DNA of 64,000 nucleotides. Source: Aquilonibacter sp963703325 (lineage in GTDB: Bacteria > Vulcanimicrobiota > Vulcanimicrobiia > Vulcanimicrobiales > Vulcanimicrobiaceae). Position numbers and translations under genes: made by a program. The notes beneath the pieces are model-generated. The model made no database searches, had not been told where the DNA came from, and worked only from the letters and a program-made list of their open reading frames with translations. The stretch covers positions 1-64,000 of the forward strand of contig OY969805.1 of assembly GCA_963703325.1 (NCBI GenBank). The letters are read 5' to 3'. Below are positions 51,584-61,341 of this stretch, piece after piece (the stretch's first letter is position 1; each line of letters starts with the position of its first letter).

Positions 51584-52744
51584 GTGATCAATTTCGGCGA
51601 TTTTCAATTCGAGATCTATCTCGGCGCATTACATGGGACTCTTCCTCGCTTCCCGATCCGTTACGAAGCGTTGGAAGCGAAAGCGCTTGCGGTAATCCCA
51701 CCAAGTCTTGCGTCGTACGTCGCGGGCGGCTGCGGAAACGAACGCACCCAAGACCTCAACGTCGCCGCCTTCGATCGCTGGGGCATTGTGCCGCGCATGT
51801 TCAGAGCGGCAAAAAAGCGAGACCTATCGATCGAGCTCTTTGGTCTAGAACTTCCAACCCCGCTATTCATGAGTCCCGTCGGCGTGATCGGTTTGTGCGC
51901 AGCGGACGGCCACGGTGATATTGCGACAGCAACGGCCGCGGCGCAGACCGGCGTCCCGATGGTCGCATCAACGCTCAGCGTCGACCGGCTCGAAGACGTC
52001 GCCGCGCACTTTGGGGAGACGCCTGGGTTCTTTCAACTCTATACGCCCACCGATCGCGACCTTGCCCAAAGCCTCGTGCAACGCGCGGAAGCCGCCGGTT
52101 TCAAAGGTATCGTCGTCACGCTCGACACCTGGGTTCCCGGATGGCGCCCACGCGATTTGAGTTCGGGAAGTTTCCCGCAGCTGCGCGGCCTCTGCCTCGA
52201 AAATTACTTTTCCGACCAACGCTTTCGGGCGATGCTCTCCAAGCCTCCGGAAGTTGATGTCGCGGCCGCCACGATGCAGTGGACCAAGATCTTCGGCAAT
52301 CCGCTGACGTGGGAAGATCTTCCCTGGCTGCGCTCGTTGACCAAGCTGCCGTTGCTTCTCAAAGGCATCTGTCATCCGGAGGACGCGCGCCGCGCGATCG
52401 ACGGCGGCGTTGACGGTATCTATTGCTCCAACCACGGCGGACGTCAAGCCAACGGCGGTATCGCGGCCATCGACCTGTTGCCGGGGGTCGTTGAGGCAGC
52501 CGGCAAGACTCCGGTGCTCTTCGATTCGGGCGTGCGAACCGGATCCGATGTGATCAAGGCGTTAGCGATGGGCGCAACGGCGGTTGGTATCGGACGCCCG
52601 TACGCGTATGGGCTCGCGCTCGGGGGCGTCGACGGGATAGTTCACGTCTTGCGGTGTTTGCTCGCGGAAGCCGATCTGCTTATGGCCGTCGACGGCTACC
52701 CGACGCTCGCCGATCTCACACCGGAGACGTTGCACCGGCTGTAG
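51584..52744 (+). CDS. FMN-dependent alpha-hydroxy-acid oxidase (lactate 2-monooxygenase-like)
   Basis: A 386-residue flavoprotein of the glycolate/lactate oxidase family. FMN- and substrate-site segments: PLFMSPVGVIGLCAADGHGD, FFQLYTPTDR, VTLDTWVPGWRPRDL, LLLKGI and the catalytic His with Arg in SNHGGRQAN, then FDSGVRTGSDVIKALAMGA. The YVAGGCGNERTQ N-terminus and length are closest to lactate 2-monooxygenase, which yields acetate, CO2 and water. GTG start with GGGAGGA 9 bases upstream. Confidence 0.88.
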   Translation: MINFGDFQFEIYLGALHGTLPRFPIRYEALEAKALAVIPPSLASYVAGGCGNERTQDLNVAAFDRWGIVPRMFRAAKKRDLSIELFGLELPTPLFMSPVGVIGLCAADGHGDIATATAAAQTGVPMVASTLSVDRLEDVAAHFGETPGFFQLYTPTDRDLAQSLVQRAEAAGFKGIVVTLDTWVPGWRPRDLSSGSFPQLRGLCLENYFSDQRFRAMLSKPPEVDVAAATMQWTKIFGNPLTWEDLPWLRSLTKLPLLLKGICHPEDARRAIDGGVDGIYCSNHGGRQANGGIAAIDLLPGVVEAAGKTPVLFDSGVRTGSDVIKALAMGATAVGIGRPYAYGLALGGVDGIVHVLRCLLAEADLLMAVDGYPTLADLTPETLHRL

Positions 52745-53380
52745 TTACAGAAGGCCCGCCTCTCGCGCGCGCGAGATCGCTTCAACGCGGTTTCGCGCGT
52801 CGAGTTTCTGCATCAGGTTGCGCAAATAGGCTTTGACGGTATTCGGGCTGAGGTTCATCGCCTCAGCGATTTCGTGATTGGTCTCGCCGATCGCCACGCG
52901 CCGCAGCACGTCGTATTCGCGGCGTCCGACCATCGTGCGCGCGCGATTGGGCAGCGTGCTGTGGACCGATACGATCTCTTCGCCGTGCATCGCACCCAGG
53001 ATCACCGCGCAGAGGTCGGTACGCGCGGCATCTTTGGCAACGATGCCGCATGCGCCGGCTTCGAGTGCCGCGCAGACCGCCGGATGATCGGGATACGCGG
53101 TAAAGATCACGATGCGCGCATGCGGTACGCTGCGGCGCAACAGCGCGATCAACTCCGGGGCGAGCATGTCGGGAAGGCGCAGATCGCACAGGATCACGTC
53201 GGGCGCAACCTCGACGGCGAGCTCGAGCGCAGCTTTGCCACTCGGCGCATAGCCGACCAATTCGATGCGCCGCGTCGAGGTCGCGAGCAGCGCAACGCCG
53301 TCGCGCACGACCGGATGATCGTCGACCACCAGCAGGCGAATGGGCGCGAGCGTTACCGGCGCTCTCAACTGCGCACCCAC
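52745..53380 (-). CDS. NarL/LuxR-type response regulator
   Basis: A 211-residue two-component regulator. Receiver domain with acidic pocket VVDDHP (18-23) and phospho-acceptor Asp66 in CDLRLPD; C-terminal LuxR helix-turn-helix VAIGETNHEIAEAMNLSPNTVKAYLRNLMQKL. Overlaps its kinase gene by 16 bases. Targets unknown; the divergent binding protein/Liv operon is a candidate. Confidence 0.93.
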   Translation of the reverse strand: MGAQLRAPVTLAPIRLLVVDDHPVVRDGVALLATSTRRIELVGYAPSGKAALELAVEVAPDVILCDLRLPDMLAPELIALLRRSVPHARIVIFTAYPDHPAVCAALEAGACGIVAKDAARTDLCAVILGAMHGEEIVSVHSTLPNRARTMVGRREYDVLRRVAIGETNHEIAEAMNLSPNTVKAYLRNLMQKLDARNRVEAISRAREAGLL

Positions 53381-54522
53381 ACGCGAAACGTCGTCCCGCC
53401 GTCGGGATTGTCGGCGAGTTGCAGCGTTCCGCCCACGCCCGCCAGCGCGTGCTCGATTGCGTCGAGTCCAAAACCGTGGTCGCCCTCGCCGGTGTGTACC
53501 GGTTCGTTCCCGGTTCCGATACCGTCATCGGTGATCGCGAGCGTCACGCCGTTGCCTTGCGTGCCCAACGTCACCACCACCGACGACGCTTTCGCGTGCT
53601 TTTCAATGTTCAGCAGGCCCTCTTTCGCCGCCGCGATGAGCACGCGCGCGGCGGAATCACCCAGACGCGGCAACACGTCGAGCATGACGAGATCGGCTCG
53701 TATTGCACTGCGAACCTCGAAATGATGGATCGCGGCTTGGAGCGCGGAGCCGAGCGCAAGCTGGTCGGTCGGCGTCGCAAGCGCGCGCAGCGAGTCGCGC
53801 AACATCGTCGCCGCTTCTTTGGCTTGGGATTCGATCGTGTCCAACCGCGCGCGCAAGTCGCCGTCGTGCACGGTCTCGTTGACGCTGCGCACGCCGGCCG
53901 TGATCGCGAAGAGCATCGCGCCGACCGTATCGTGGAGATCGAGCGCCATGCGCTGACGCTCCTCTTGAATCGCGGCCGCCGAGCGGCGCTGCGCTTGCGC
54001 CGCGACGTTGAGCGCCTGCGCCGTTCGTTGGGCAACGGTTTCGATGATCCGCGCGGCGCCGTCGCCGAAGGTCGTGCCGGCGCGGGAGCCGCCCATCAGG
54101 ACGCCTTCGACCGCGCCCTCATATTGAATCGGCGTTCCAATGATGCCGTCCATGCGTTCGGCCACGATCGTACGATCGTAGTGATGCGTGATCTCGCGGG
54201 ACGCGAGGTATTCATCCACGCAGACCGTCCGGCCCAGCGCGAACACCTTGCCGCCGAGGCCGCGTCCGCGTTGCAACTCCATATCTTGGATTTTGGAGAG
54301 CATATGCGCGCCGTAGCGAATAACGACGGTATCCGCATCCGTTCGCTCGGCGAACCAAGCGCAATTAAACCCGAATTCTTCGGTCAGGATACGTGTCGCC
54401 TCGTGCAGGATCGCCTCTCGGTCGAGAACCGAAACCAAACGAGCGACTTCACGTTCCAAATGTGCGAGTTCGTCCGCTGCTAACCGGATGCGGGAGCGGA
54501 TCCCGTGCGTAACTCGGTCCAT
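53365..54522 (-). CDS. GAF-domain histidine kinase (NarX/DegS-type)
   Basis: A 385-residue soluble kinase without transmembrane segments. A GAF domain (residues about 35-190, ILHEATRILTEEFGFNCAWFAE) is followed by a HisKA_3 helix with the phospho-His in MALDLHDTVGAML, and an HATPase with AAKEGLLNIEKHAKA and DDGIGTG. It would sense a small molecule in the cytoplasm and phosphorylate the adjacent regulator. The start at 54522 is uncertain: no ribosome binding site is visible and an ATG 99 bases upstream is in frame. Confidence 0.88.
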   Translation of the reverse strand: MDRVTHGIRSRIRLAADELAHLEREVARLVSVLDREAILHEATRILTEEFGFNCAWFAERTDADTVVIRYGAHMLSKIQDMELQRGRGLGGKVFALGRTVCVDEYLASREITHHYDRTIVAERMDGIIGTPIQYEGAVEGVLMGGSRAGTTFGDGAARIIETVAQRTAQALNVAAQAQRRSAAAIQEERQRMALDLHDTVGAMLFAITAGVRSVNETVHDGDLRARLDTIESQAKEAATMLRDSLRALATPTDQLALGSALQAAIHHFEVRSAIRADLVMLDVLPRLGDSAARVLIAAAKEGLLNIEKHAKASSVVVTLGTQGNGVTLAITDDGIGTGNEPVHTGEGDHGFGLDAIEHALAGVGGTLQLADNPDGGTTFRVWVRS

Positions 54523-54591
54523 CAAGCTTTGATCCGGCTTCGCCCGGCCAAAACTATGTCCTTTTGGGTGTAATCGACGTGCCGCTAGGTT

Positions 54592-54600
54592 TGCGATACT
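54592..54600 (+). promoter_or_regulatory. Extended -10 promoter for binding protein/Liv operon
   Basis: TGCGATACT (TGn plus GATACT) lies 48 bases before the ATG at 54648, in the gap between the divergent histidine kinase and binding protein genes. Confidence 0.4.
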
Positions 54601-54647
54601 CAAGTGCAGCGTGCGCCGCACTCGGCGCAGAAGAGAGGACTTTGCTT

Positions 54648-55838
54648 ATGAATTTGCATCGCATCACGCGGGCCGCAGCGTGCTGCGCGCTCGTGTTTGC
54701 GTTTGGCGGCGCAAACCTTGCGCCGGTCGCTGCAGCCGGCGATGAGCCGGTCAATGTCGGGGTCATCAACTCGACGAGCGGGGCGCTCGGCGCATACGGT
54801 CAAGAATACGATGACGGCTTTGCCGCCGGCCTCGCCTACGCAACGCACGGCACCGGAAAAGTCGATGGGCACAAGATCGTCGTCTCCTACAACGACGACG
54901 CCGGAGACGGCGCCAAAGCCGTTGCAACCGCCAAAGATCTGATCGGCCAAGGCACTAAGATCATCGCCGGCACGGTGTGGTCGGGCATTGCGCTGCAGAT
55001 GGCGCCACTCGCGCAAGAGAACAACATCCTCTACATTTCCGGGCCGGCCGCGATCGACGGTGTCACCGGCGCGAACCGCAATACCTTCCGCTCGGGACGC
55101 CAAACGTATCAGGACGTGCTATCCTTTGGCACCGTGCTCGGTACGAATCTGCGCGGCAAGTCCGTGCTCGTTCTGGCGCAAGATTCGGCGTTCGGTCAAG
55201 CCAACGTGGCGGCTGCGCGCGCGGTGCTCGGTGCGGAGGGCGCGACCGTGAACGGACTGCTCGTTCCGCTCTCGGCCAACGACTTCTCGCCATTCGCGCA
55301 AAAGGTGATCGACGCGAAGCCGGACCTACTCTTCGTCGCGTGGGCCGGTGCCACCGGTGGCGCGCTCTTCAAATCGCTGGAAGACAGCGGTGCGGCTGAC
55401 AAGACGAAGATCGCGACCGGACTCCCGCAGATCGCAACCTACCCGTATTTCGGCGACCAGGCGTCGAAGATGTCTTTCATCTCGCTGTACGTCAATCAGT
55501 GCTGCCATAATCCGGCCAACGACTTCATGATCGACTATTTGAAGAAAGAAGGTAAGGTTGCCGATCTCTTCGACGCCGACGGTTTTGTCGCGGCGGAAAT
55601 GATCGTGCATGCGGTGCAAGCCAGCGGAGATCAGGACGTGAGCAAGATGATCTCCTCACTCGAAGGCTGGAAGTTCATGGCGCCCAAAGGGCAGCAACAG
55701 ATCCGGGGCGCCGATCACGCGATGCTGCAGCCGATGTTCATCGTGAAGCTGGACGGTACCGGGAAGAGCGCTCACCCGGTCGTACTGCGCACGCTCACGC
55801 CGCAGACGGTAGCGCCGCCCGTTCATCCGTTCCACTAA
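54648..55838 (+). CDS. Periplasmic binding protein of Liv-type transporter
   Basis: A 396-residue type-1 periplasmic binding protein with a Sec signal (residues about 1-30, ending AAA), then VNVGVINSTSGALGAYGQEY and GHKIVVSYNDDAGDGAKAV. AGAGAGG stands 8 bases before the ATG. First gene of a long operon with LivGFHM. A Cys pair NQCCHNP is unusual in the domain. Ligand unknown. Confidence 0.92.
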   Translation: MNLHRITRAAACCALVFAFGGANLAPVAAAGDEPVNVGVINSTSGALGAYGQEYDDGFAAGLAYATHGTGKVDGHKIVVSYNDDAGDGAKAVATAKDLIGQGTKIIAGTVWSGIALQMAPLAQENNILYISGPAAIDGVTGANRNTFRSGRQTYQDVLSFGTVLGTNLRGKSVLVLAQDSAFGQANVAAARAVLGAEGATVNGLLVPLSANDFSPFAQKVIDAKPDLLFVAWAGATGGALFKSLEDSGAADKTKIATGLPQIATYPYFGDQASKMSFISLYVNQCCHNPANDFMIDYLKKEGKVADLFDADGFVAAEMIVHAVQASGDQDVSKMISSLEGWKFMAPKGQQQIRGADHAMLQPMFIVKLDGTGKSAHPVVLRTLTPQTVAPPVHPFH

Positions 55839-55848
55839 CGGGCGCAGG

Positions 55849-56607
55849 TTGCAATCCCCCCCGGCAATCGAGACGCACGGACTGACGCTGCGCATCGGTT
55901 CGGTTCCGATCGTCGACGAGGTCTCGCTCTCCGTTCCGGAGGGCGAGTTTCTCGTTGTCATCGGCCCCAACGGTGCCGGTAAGACGACGCTTCTCAACTT
56001 GCTCTCGGGCGTCGCGCACGCGAGCGCGGGCCGCGTGCACCTACGCGGCCGGGACGTAACGCGTGCGCCGACTTACGCGCGCGCGCAGCTGGGCCTCGGG
56101 CGCACCTTTCAAACCTCGAGCATCTTTGCCAATTTGCGTGTGCTCGAGAACGTGCAAATCGCGGCGCAGTCGCATTTGGGCGGATCCGGAGAGGTGTGGC
56201 GCCGCGCCGCCCGCGATACGGCTGCGATGGAACGCGCGCACGCAGCGCTGCGTGAAGTGGGACTCGAAGAACGCGCCGGGTTTCCAGCCGGTTCACTTTC
56301 GCACGGCGAGAAACGCAAGTTAGACCTGGCGATTTTGATCGCAACCGAAGCGAACGTGGTGCTGCTCGACGAGCCGACCGCGGGCATGGCCGTAGAGGAC
56401 GTACCGGAGATCGTCGCGCTGCTTCGGCGCATACATCGCGAACGCGGTTCGACCATCGTAATGGTCGAGCATCGCCTCGATTTGATCGAAGGCCTAGCGG
56501 ATCGAATGGCGGTGATGCATCACGGCGCGCTGCTTGCTGTCGACACGCCGCAGCGGGTGATCGCGAACGAAGTCGTGCAGTCAGCGTATCTCGGAGATCC
56601 ACTGTGA
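55849..56607 (+). CDS. livG: ABC transporter ATPase, LivG family
   Basis: A 252-residue ATPase, TTG start. Walker A GPNGAGKTT near 39-47, GLGRTFQTSSIFANLRVLENV, signature region LSHGEKRKLDLA, Walker B VLLDEPTAGM and MVEHRLDLI. ATGA-type overlap with LivF (GTGA). Confidence 0.92.
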   Translation: MQSPPAIETHGLTLRIGSVPIVDEVSLSVPEGEFLVVIGPNGAGKTTLLNLLSGVAHASAGRVHLRGRDVTRAPTYARAQLGLGRTFQTSSIFANLRVLENVQIAAQSHLGGSGEVWRRAARDTAAMERAHAALREVGLEERAGFPAGSLSHGEKRKLDLAILIATEANVVLLDEPTAGMAVEDVPEIVALLRRIHRERGSTIVMVEHRLDLIEGLADRMAVMHHGALLAVDTPQRVIANEVVQSAYLGDPL

Positions 56608-57317
56608 GCGGGTTGCTCGAACTGCAGGATTTCAACGTGTGGATAGGCGAGTCGCACGTACTTCACGGCGTTTCCTGCGAAGTCGAAGAGGGCGGCGTTA
56701 CCGCACTGCTCGGCCGTAACGGCGCGGGAAAGACGACCACGCTCAAAGGCATCCTCGGAATGTTGCGCAGCACCGGCGGCGTGCGCCTAGCCGGCACGCC
56801 GATCGACCGGATGGGCACGGACCGCATCGTCAAGCTGGGCGTCGCGTATGTTCCCGAGGACCGCGAGATCTTTTCCGAATTAACCGTGGAGGAGAATCTG
56901 CGCTTGGCTGAGCGCGAAGCGCAGCAACTGCAATACGACGTCGTCTACGAACTCTTTCCCGAAATGAAGGCGCGCGCGCGGCAACGTGCCGGCACCCTCT
57001 CGGGCGGACAACAGCAGATGCTTGCCATCGCGCGCGCTCTGCTCAATCGCGACAACCGCGTCCTTCTGGTCGATGAACCGACCAAGGGCCTCGCTCCCCT
57101 CATGGTACGCAATGTCGTCGACGCCCTCGAACGGGCCGCTTCGCTCGTCACCATGTTGCTGGTCGAACAGAATCTTCCCGTCGCGAACCGGCTTGCGAAA
57201 CGCGCTATCGTGCTCGATCAAGGGCGTGTCGGCTATCGCGGCACGGTCGCCGAGCTGATCGACGACCCCGACCTCGCGCGGACCCACTTGGGCTTGGCGA
57301 AGGGGCACAATAGATGA
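56604..57317 (+). CDS. livF: ABC transporter ATPase, LivF family
   Basis: A 237-residue ATPase with Walker A GRNGAGKTT near 37-45, YVPEDREIFSELTVEENLR, LSGGQQQM and Walker B LLVDEPTKGLAP. GTG start; overlaps LivH by 4 bases (ATGA). Confidence 0.93.
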   Translation: MSGLLELQDFNVWIGESHVLHGVSCEVEEGGVTALLGRNGAGKTTTLKGILGMLRSTGGVRLAGTPIDRMGTDRIVKLGVAYVPEDREIFSELTVEENLRLAEREAQQLQYDVVYELFPEMKARARQRAGTLSGGQQQMLAIARALLNRDNRVLLVDEPTKGLAPLMVRNVVDALERAASLVTMLLVEQNLPVANRLAKRAIVLDQGRVGYRGTVAELIDDPDLARTHLGLAKGHNR

Positions 57318-58186
57318 GCACCGTCGCGTTGCTGGTGATCACGGGCTTGGGCCTGGGGAGCCTGTATTTTTTGGTCGCCTCGGGGCTCTCGTTGATCTGG
57401 GGACTCATGCGCGTACTCAACTTCGCGCACGGAGCGATCTTCACGGTCGCCGCGTACGCTGGTTGGGTCGTCGCCTCAAACGCCGGCGGTAGCGCAGGAC
57501 TCGCGTGGATCGCAGGCTTTGTCGCGGCACTGTTGTGCGGCGGGGTTGTCGCGTTTCTACTCGAGGTGCTGCTGATTCGTCCGCTCTACGCGCGGCCGAT
57601 CGGCCAAGTACTGGTAACGGTGGGTTCCGCGCTCGCGCTGGTCGCCCTGATGATCGGCATCTTCGGCGGAACGGCCGTCCAGCTGAACACACCCAGCTGG
57701 ATGTCGGACAATACCACGATTCTCGGCGCATCGATCCCGAATACACGCTTGCTTTTGATTGGCGTTGCGCTGGTCGTCCTCGCGCTGCTGCTCTTTTTCT
57801 TGCAGCGAACGCGCTACGGCCTGATCGTGCGCGCGGGCGTTGAAAACCGCTCGATGGTGCAGGCGCTCGGCATCGACGTGGGGCGTGCGTTTACGATTGT
57901 CTTCACCATCGGCGGGATGACCGCGGGTTTGGCCGGATATCTCGCCGCCACGTATTTCGGTTTTCTCGATCCCGAACGCGGAACGTCGATGCTGATTTTC
58001 GCCTTCATCGTCGTTGTCGTCGGGCGCTTGGGCTCGATGGTGGGCACCGCAATCGCGGCCGCCGGCGTTGCGCTTATGCAGCAGTTCCTCAACTTCTACG
58101 CTGCTCCGGGGGTAGGTGATTTTTCGGTGGTGTTGCTGCTTGCGGTTGCCCTCTTGCTGCGTCCGCAAGGGGCGTACCAATCGTGA
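57314..58186 (+). CDS. livH: ABC transporter permease, LivH family
   Basis: A 290-residue permease with LIWGLMRVLNFAHGAIFTVAAY near 27-48 and VVVGRLGSMVGTAIAAAG near 231-248, the LivH hallmarks, and about eight hydrophobic segments. GTGA overlap with LivM. Confidence 0.92.
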   Translation: MSTVALLVITGLGLGSLYFLVASGLSLIWGLMRVLNFAHGAIFTVAAYAGWVVASNAGGSAGLAWIAGFVAALLCGGVVAFLLEVLLIRPLYARPIGQVLVTVGSALALVALMIGIFGGTAVQLNTPSWMSDNTTILGASIPNTRLLLIGVALVVLALLLFFLQRTRYGLIVRAGVENRSMVQALGIDVGRAFTIVFTIGGMTAGLAGYLAATYFGFLDPERGTSMLIFAFIVVVVGRLGSMVGTAIAAAGVALMQQFLNFYAAPGVGDFSVVLLLAVALLLRPQGAYQS

Positions 58187-59226
58187 GGCCGTTGGTGCGC
58201 GCGTCGCTCCTGGTCGCGCTGATCGCCGTGCTAGCGCTCGTGCCGTTCATCGGCATTCCGTTGCCTCCGGTCTTCGGCGAGGCCCTGCGCTCGCCGGGGT
58301 CGATGACGCTTCTGGCCGGATGCTTCGTTTTCGGCGCGCTCGCGGTTTCGTACGATATAATCTTCGCCTATGCCGGATTGCTCTCGTTTGGGCATGCGCT
58401 CTATTTTGCCATTGGCGTGTACGGCACGGCGATCGCGCTCACGCGCTGGCATTGGGGTTTGGTGAACGCCCTCGCGTTCGTGATCTTGCTGGCCATCGTG
58501 CTTCCGGCGATAATCGGTGCAGTGTGTTTGCGTACGCGCGGCATTGCCTTTGCGATGGTGACGCTTGCCTTCGCACAAGCCGGCTCTATCGTCGTGATGC
58601 TAAACCCATACAACCTTACCGGCGGCGAGGAGGGCCTGGCGCTCGCGGCTAGCGTCCTGCCGCCGGCTTTCTCCGGAGTCGCGAATACTCGGAATCTCTA
58701 TTGGCTCGCGCTGGCGCTGCTGATCTTCACCTACGCGATCGCGGCATGGCTGATCTCGTCGCGCCCGGGGCGCGTATGGCAGGCGATTCGTGAAAACGAG
58801 CAGCGCGTCGAGACCGTTGGGCTCAACCCCTATCTCTTCAAGCTCGGCGCGTTCGTCTGTTCCGCGCTGCTGGCTTCACTCGCCGGCATTGTCTATGTTT
58901 TCCTCGAAGGGGGAGCGGCACCGGACATAACAACGGCGAACTTCACTTTAACCTTGCTGGTTATGGTAGTACTGGGCGGAGTTGGTACACTATGGGGTGC
59001 CGTGCTCGGTGGAATCTTCTACGAATACTTGGACTTCCGCCTCGTCGTGCTTTCGAGCGCGAGCGGCGTCCAATCGCTTCCACCGGTGCTCCGCATCCCG
59101 CTCTCCCAACCGCTCTTCATCCTCGGTGTCCTGTTCGTTCTGCTCGTCCTTTTCGTCCCAGGAGGCCTCGCGGGAGCCGTCCGCCGGCTTTCGCCTGTAT
59201 CTAAACGCACTATTCTTGGGGAGTAA
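58183..59226 (+). CDS. livM: ABC transporter permease, LivM family
   Basis: A 347-residue permease with DIIFAYAGLLSFGHALYFAIGVYG near 57-80, VWQAIRENEQRVETVGLNP near 206-224 and VVLGGVGTLWGAVLGG near 263-278. It completes the fourth Liv set; a further binding protein gene begins 6 bases later. Confidence 0.92.
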   Translation: MRPLVRASLLVALIAVLALVPFIGIPLPPVFGEALRSPGSMTLLAGCFVFGALAVSYDIIFAYAGLLSFGHALYFAIGVYGTAIALTRWHWGLVNALAFVILLAIVLPAIIGAVCLRTRGIAFAMVTLAFAQAGSIVVMLNPYNLTGGEEGLALAASVLPPAFSGVANTRNLYWLALALLIFTYAIAAWLISSRPGRVWQAIRENEQRVETVGLNPYLFKLGAFVCSALLASLAGIVYVFLEGGAAPDITTANFTLTLLVMVVLGGVGTLWGAVLGGIFYEYLDFRLVVLSSASGVQSLPPVLRIPLSQPLFILGVLFVLLVLFVPGGLAGAVRRLSPVSKRTILGE

Positions 59227-59232
59227 TAAACC

Positions 59233-60450
59233 ATGCGTATTACACGTTTGATGTTCAGCATCTGCGCGATCGCGGTGCTTCTGTCCGGCACATACCCAGC
59301 CGCGCCGGCGACGGCGGCCGACACGGCACCGATTCACATCGCCGTCATCACCGATATGAGCGGCGTCTACGCCTCGCTCTCCGGCCAAGGCGCCATTGAG
59401 GCAACCAAGATGGCGGTCGAGGATTTCGGCGGCAAAGTGCTCGGCCGGCAAATTATCGTCGACACCGTCGATCATCAGAATTCGGCCACCGTCGCCGAGG
59501 CCAAGACCCGCGAGGAATTCGACAGCGGCGCCGAACTCGCGCTCGATCTTACCAACTCCGCGACCGCGCTCGCGGCCGCCTCAGTGGCGAAGGAAAAGCA
59601 CAAGCTTCTTATCGTCACCGGCGCCGCCACGTCCGCGCTCACCGGCGCGGCTTGCAACAAGTACACCTACCACTATGCCTACGACACCTACGCGCTCGCG
59701 CACGCCGAGGGCGTCGCGGTCGCCAAGGAAGGATACAAGACGTGGTACGGTATCGTTCCTGACTACGCGTTCGGCAAATCGATGTTAAGCGACTTCACCG
59801 ATGCCATCAAGCCGTATGGCGCCACGTTCGTCCACGCCGACACGATGCCGCTGGGCACGACCGACTTCTCCACGTACATGCTCGCAGCAAAGAACGCGCA
59901 TCCGCAGGTGCTCGCGCTGCTCAATGCCGGGGCCGACACCGTCAACAGCATGAAAGCCGCCAAAGAATTCGGCCTCGATAAACAGATGAAAATCGTGGTC
60001 GGCCTCTTCTTCCTTCCGCAAGTCGATACCGATCCGGCGCTGTGGGCCGGCGCGAAGGTCGCCGATTCGTGGTATTGGAATCAGACGCCCGAAGCGCGCA
60101 AGTGGGCCGACCGCTACGCGGCGCGGATGAACGGCGTGCGCCCCGGCTCGATCCAAGCCGCGGATTACTCCGCAACGACGCAGTGGCTCAAGGCGGTCCA
60201 GGCGGTCGGTTCAGTGGACGCGGACAAAGTCGTCGCCTATCTCGACGGACGCAAGTTCAGCGACTTCTACGCGCAGAACGCCGAGTGGCGCGCTCGCGAT
60301 CACCGCGTCGTCCACGACATGTACGTTTACGACATTCTTCCCCAATCCGAAGTCAAGGAGAAGGATGCCTGGTACAAGCTCGTTGGGACGGTCCCGGGCA
60401 GCCAAGCTTTCCGCCCGGAGTCGCAATCCACGTGCGACAAGACCTGGTAG
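59233..60450 (+). CDS. Periplasmic binding protein of second Liv set in operon
   Basis: A 405-residue type-1 binding protein; Sec signal about residues 1-29 (ending ATA-A), then IHIAVITDMSGVYASLSGQGAI and the long NSATALAAASVAKEKHKLL segment. It has no Cys near the signal cleavage site, so it is free in the periplasm. Followed by LivH and LivM but no ATPase genes within the window. Confidence 0.92.
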   Translation: MRITRLMFSICAIAVLLSGTYPAAPATAADTAPIHIAVITDMSGVYASLSGQGAIEATKMAVEDFGGKVLGRQIIVDTVDHQNSATVAEAKTREEFDSGAELALDLTNSATALAAASVAKEKHKLLIVTGAATSALTGAACNKYTYHYAYDTYALAHAEGVAVAKEGYKTWYGIVPDYAFGKSMLSDFTDAIKPYGATFVHADTMPLGTTDFSTYMLAAKNAHPQVLALLNAGADTVNSMKAAKEFGLDKQMKIVVGLFFLPQVDTDPALWAGAKVADSWYWNQTPEARKWADRYAARMNGVRPGSIQAADYSATTQWLKAVQAVGSVDADKVVAYLDGRKFSDFYAQNAEWRARDHRVVHDMYVYDILPQSEVKEKDAWYKLVGTVPGSQAFRPESQSTCDKTW

Positions 60451-60465
60451 TCCGGTAGGTTCTCG

Positions 60466-61341
60466 ATGAGCGCGGACTATCTCGCGTCCCAGCTCTTCAA
60501 CGGCCTCGCAAGCGGCGCGTTCTACGCGCTGCTTGCGCTGGGCCTTTCGGTCATTTTCGGCACGCTGCGTATCATCAACTTCGCGCACGGCGCGATGTAC
60601 ATGCTCGGTGCATTTGCGACGTACTACGGCGCGCTGTATTTACACCTCAACTTCTTCGTCGCGCTGATCGCCGCGCCGCTGGTCGTTGCCGGGCTCGGGA
60701 TGCTCTTCGAAGCCCTTCTGTTGCGCCGGCTGCAAGGACTCGATCCGGTGTACGGTCTGCTCTTTACTTTTGCGGCGACGCTCGTCGTCGTCAATCTGAT
60801 GCGCTTGCTCGCGGGGGCGATGGGGTCGCCGTATAACATCCCCGACGCGCTCTCCGGCGCGACCAATCTCGGCTTCACGCTCTATCCGACGTTCAAGCTC
60901 TTCGTCATCGTCATTTCCATCATCGTGTGTGCGCTCGTGTGGTGGTTCGTCGAGCGCAGTTTGCTCGGCGCGCGCATTCGGGCCTCGACCGAGAATCCGG
61001 TGCTCGTTCGCGCGCTCGGCATCGACACGCCGCGGATCATCACCTTGACCTTCGGCCTTGGCGTGGCAATTGCGGCGCTTGCCGGCGTCCTTGCCGCACC
61101 CACCACCAACGTCTATCCCTCGATGGGCGACGACATCATCATCTATACGTTTGCAATCGTGGTGATCGGCGGCCTCGGATCGATCACCGGCTCGATCGTC
61201 ATGGGGTTTTCGCTGGGCGTGTTGCAAACGCTCGGCGCGATCTGGTATCCGCCGATTGCCACCACGCTGATCTTCATCGTGATGGTCATCGTTATCGCGC
61301 TGCGGCCGAGCGGGCTCTTCGGGCGGCCGGAGTCGAGCTGA
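60466..61341 (+). CDS. livH: ABC transporter permease, LivH family
   Basis: A 291-residue permease with FGTLRIINFAHGAMYMLGAF near 31-50, TENPVLVRALGID near 177-189 and VVIGGLGSITGSIVMGFSLG near 230-249. One-base overlap with LivM (TGATG). Confidence 0.92.
   Translation: MSADYLASQLFNGLASGAFYALLALGLSVIFGTLRIINFAHGAMYMLGAFATYYGALYLHLNFFVALIAAPLVVAGLGMLFEALLLRRLQGLDPVYGLLFTFAATLVVVNLMRLLAGAMGSPYNIPDALSGATNLGFTLYPTFKLFVIVISIIVCALVWWFVERSLLGARIRASTENPVLVRALGIDTPRIITLTFGLGVAIAALAGVLAAPTTNVYPSMGDDIIIYTFAIVVIGGLGSITGSIVMGFSLGVLQTLGAIWYPPIATTLIFIVMVIVIALRPSGLFGRPESS

Noticed and set aside
60927..61340. N-terminal extension of the last LivM
   Set aside because: It reads through LivH out of frame; the ATG at 61341 overlaps the LivH stop and gives the normal N-terminus.
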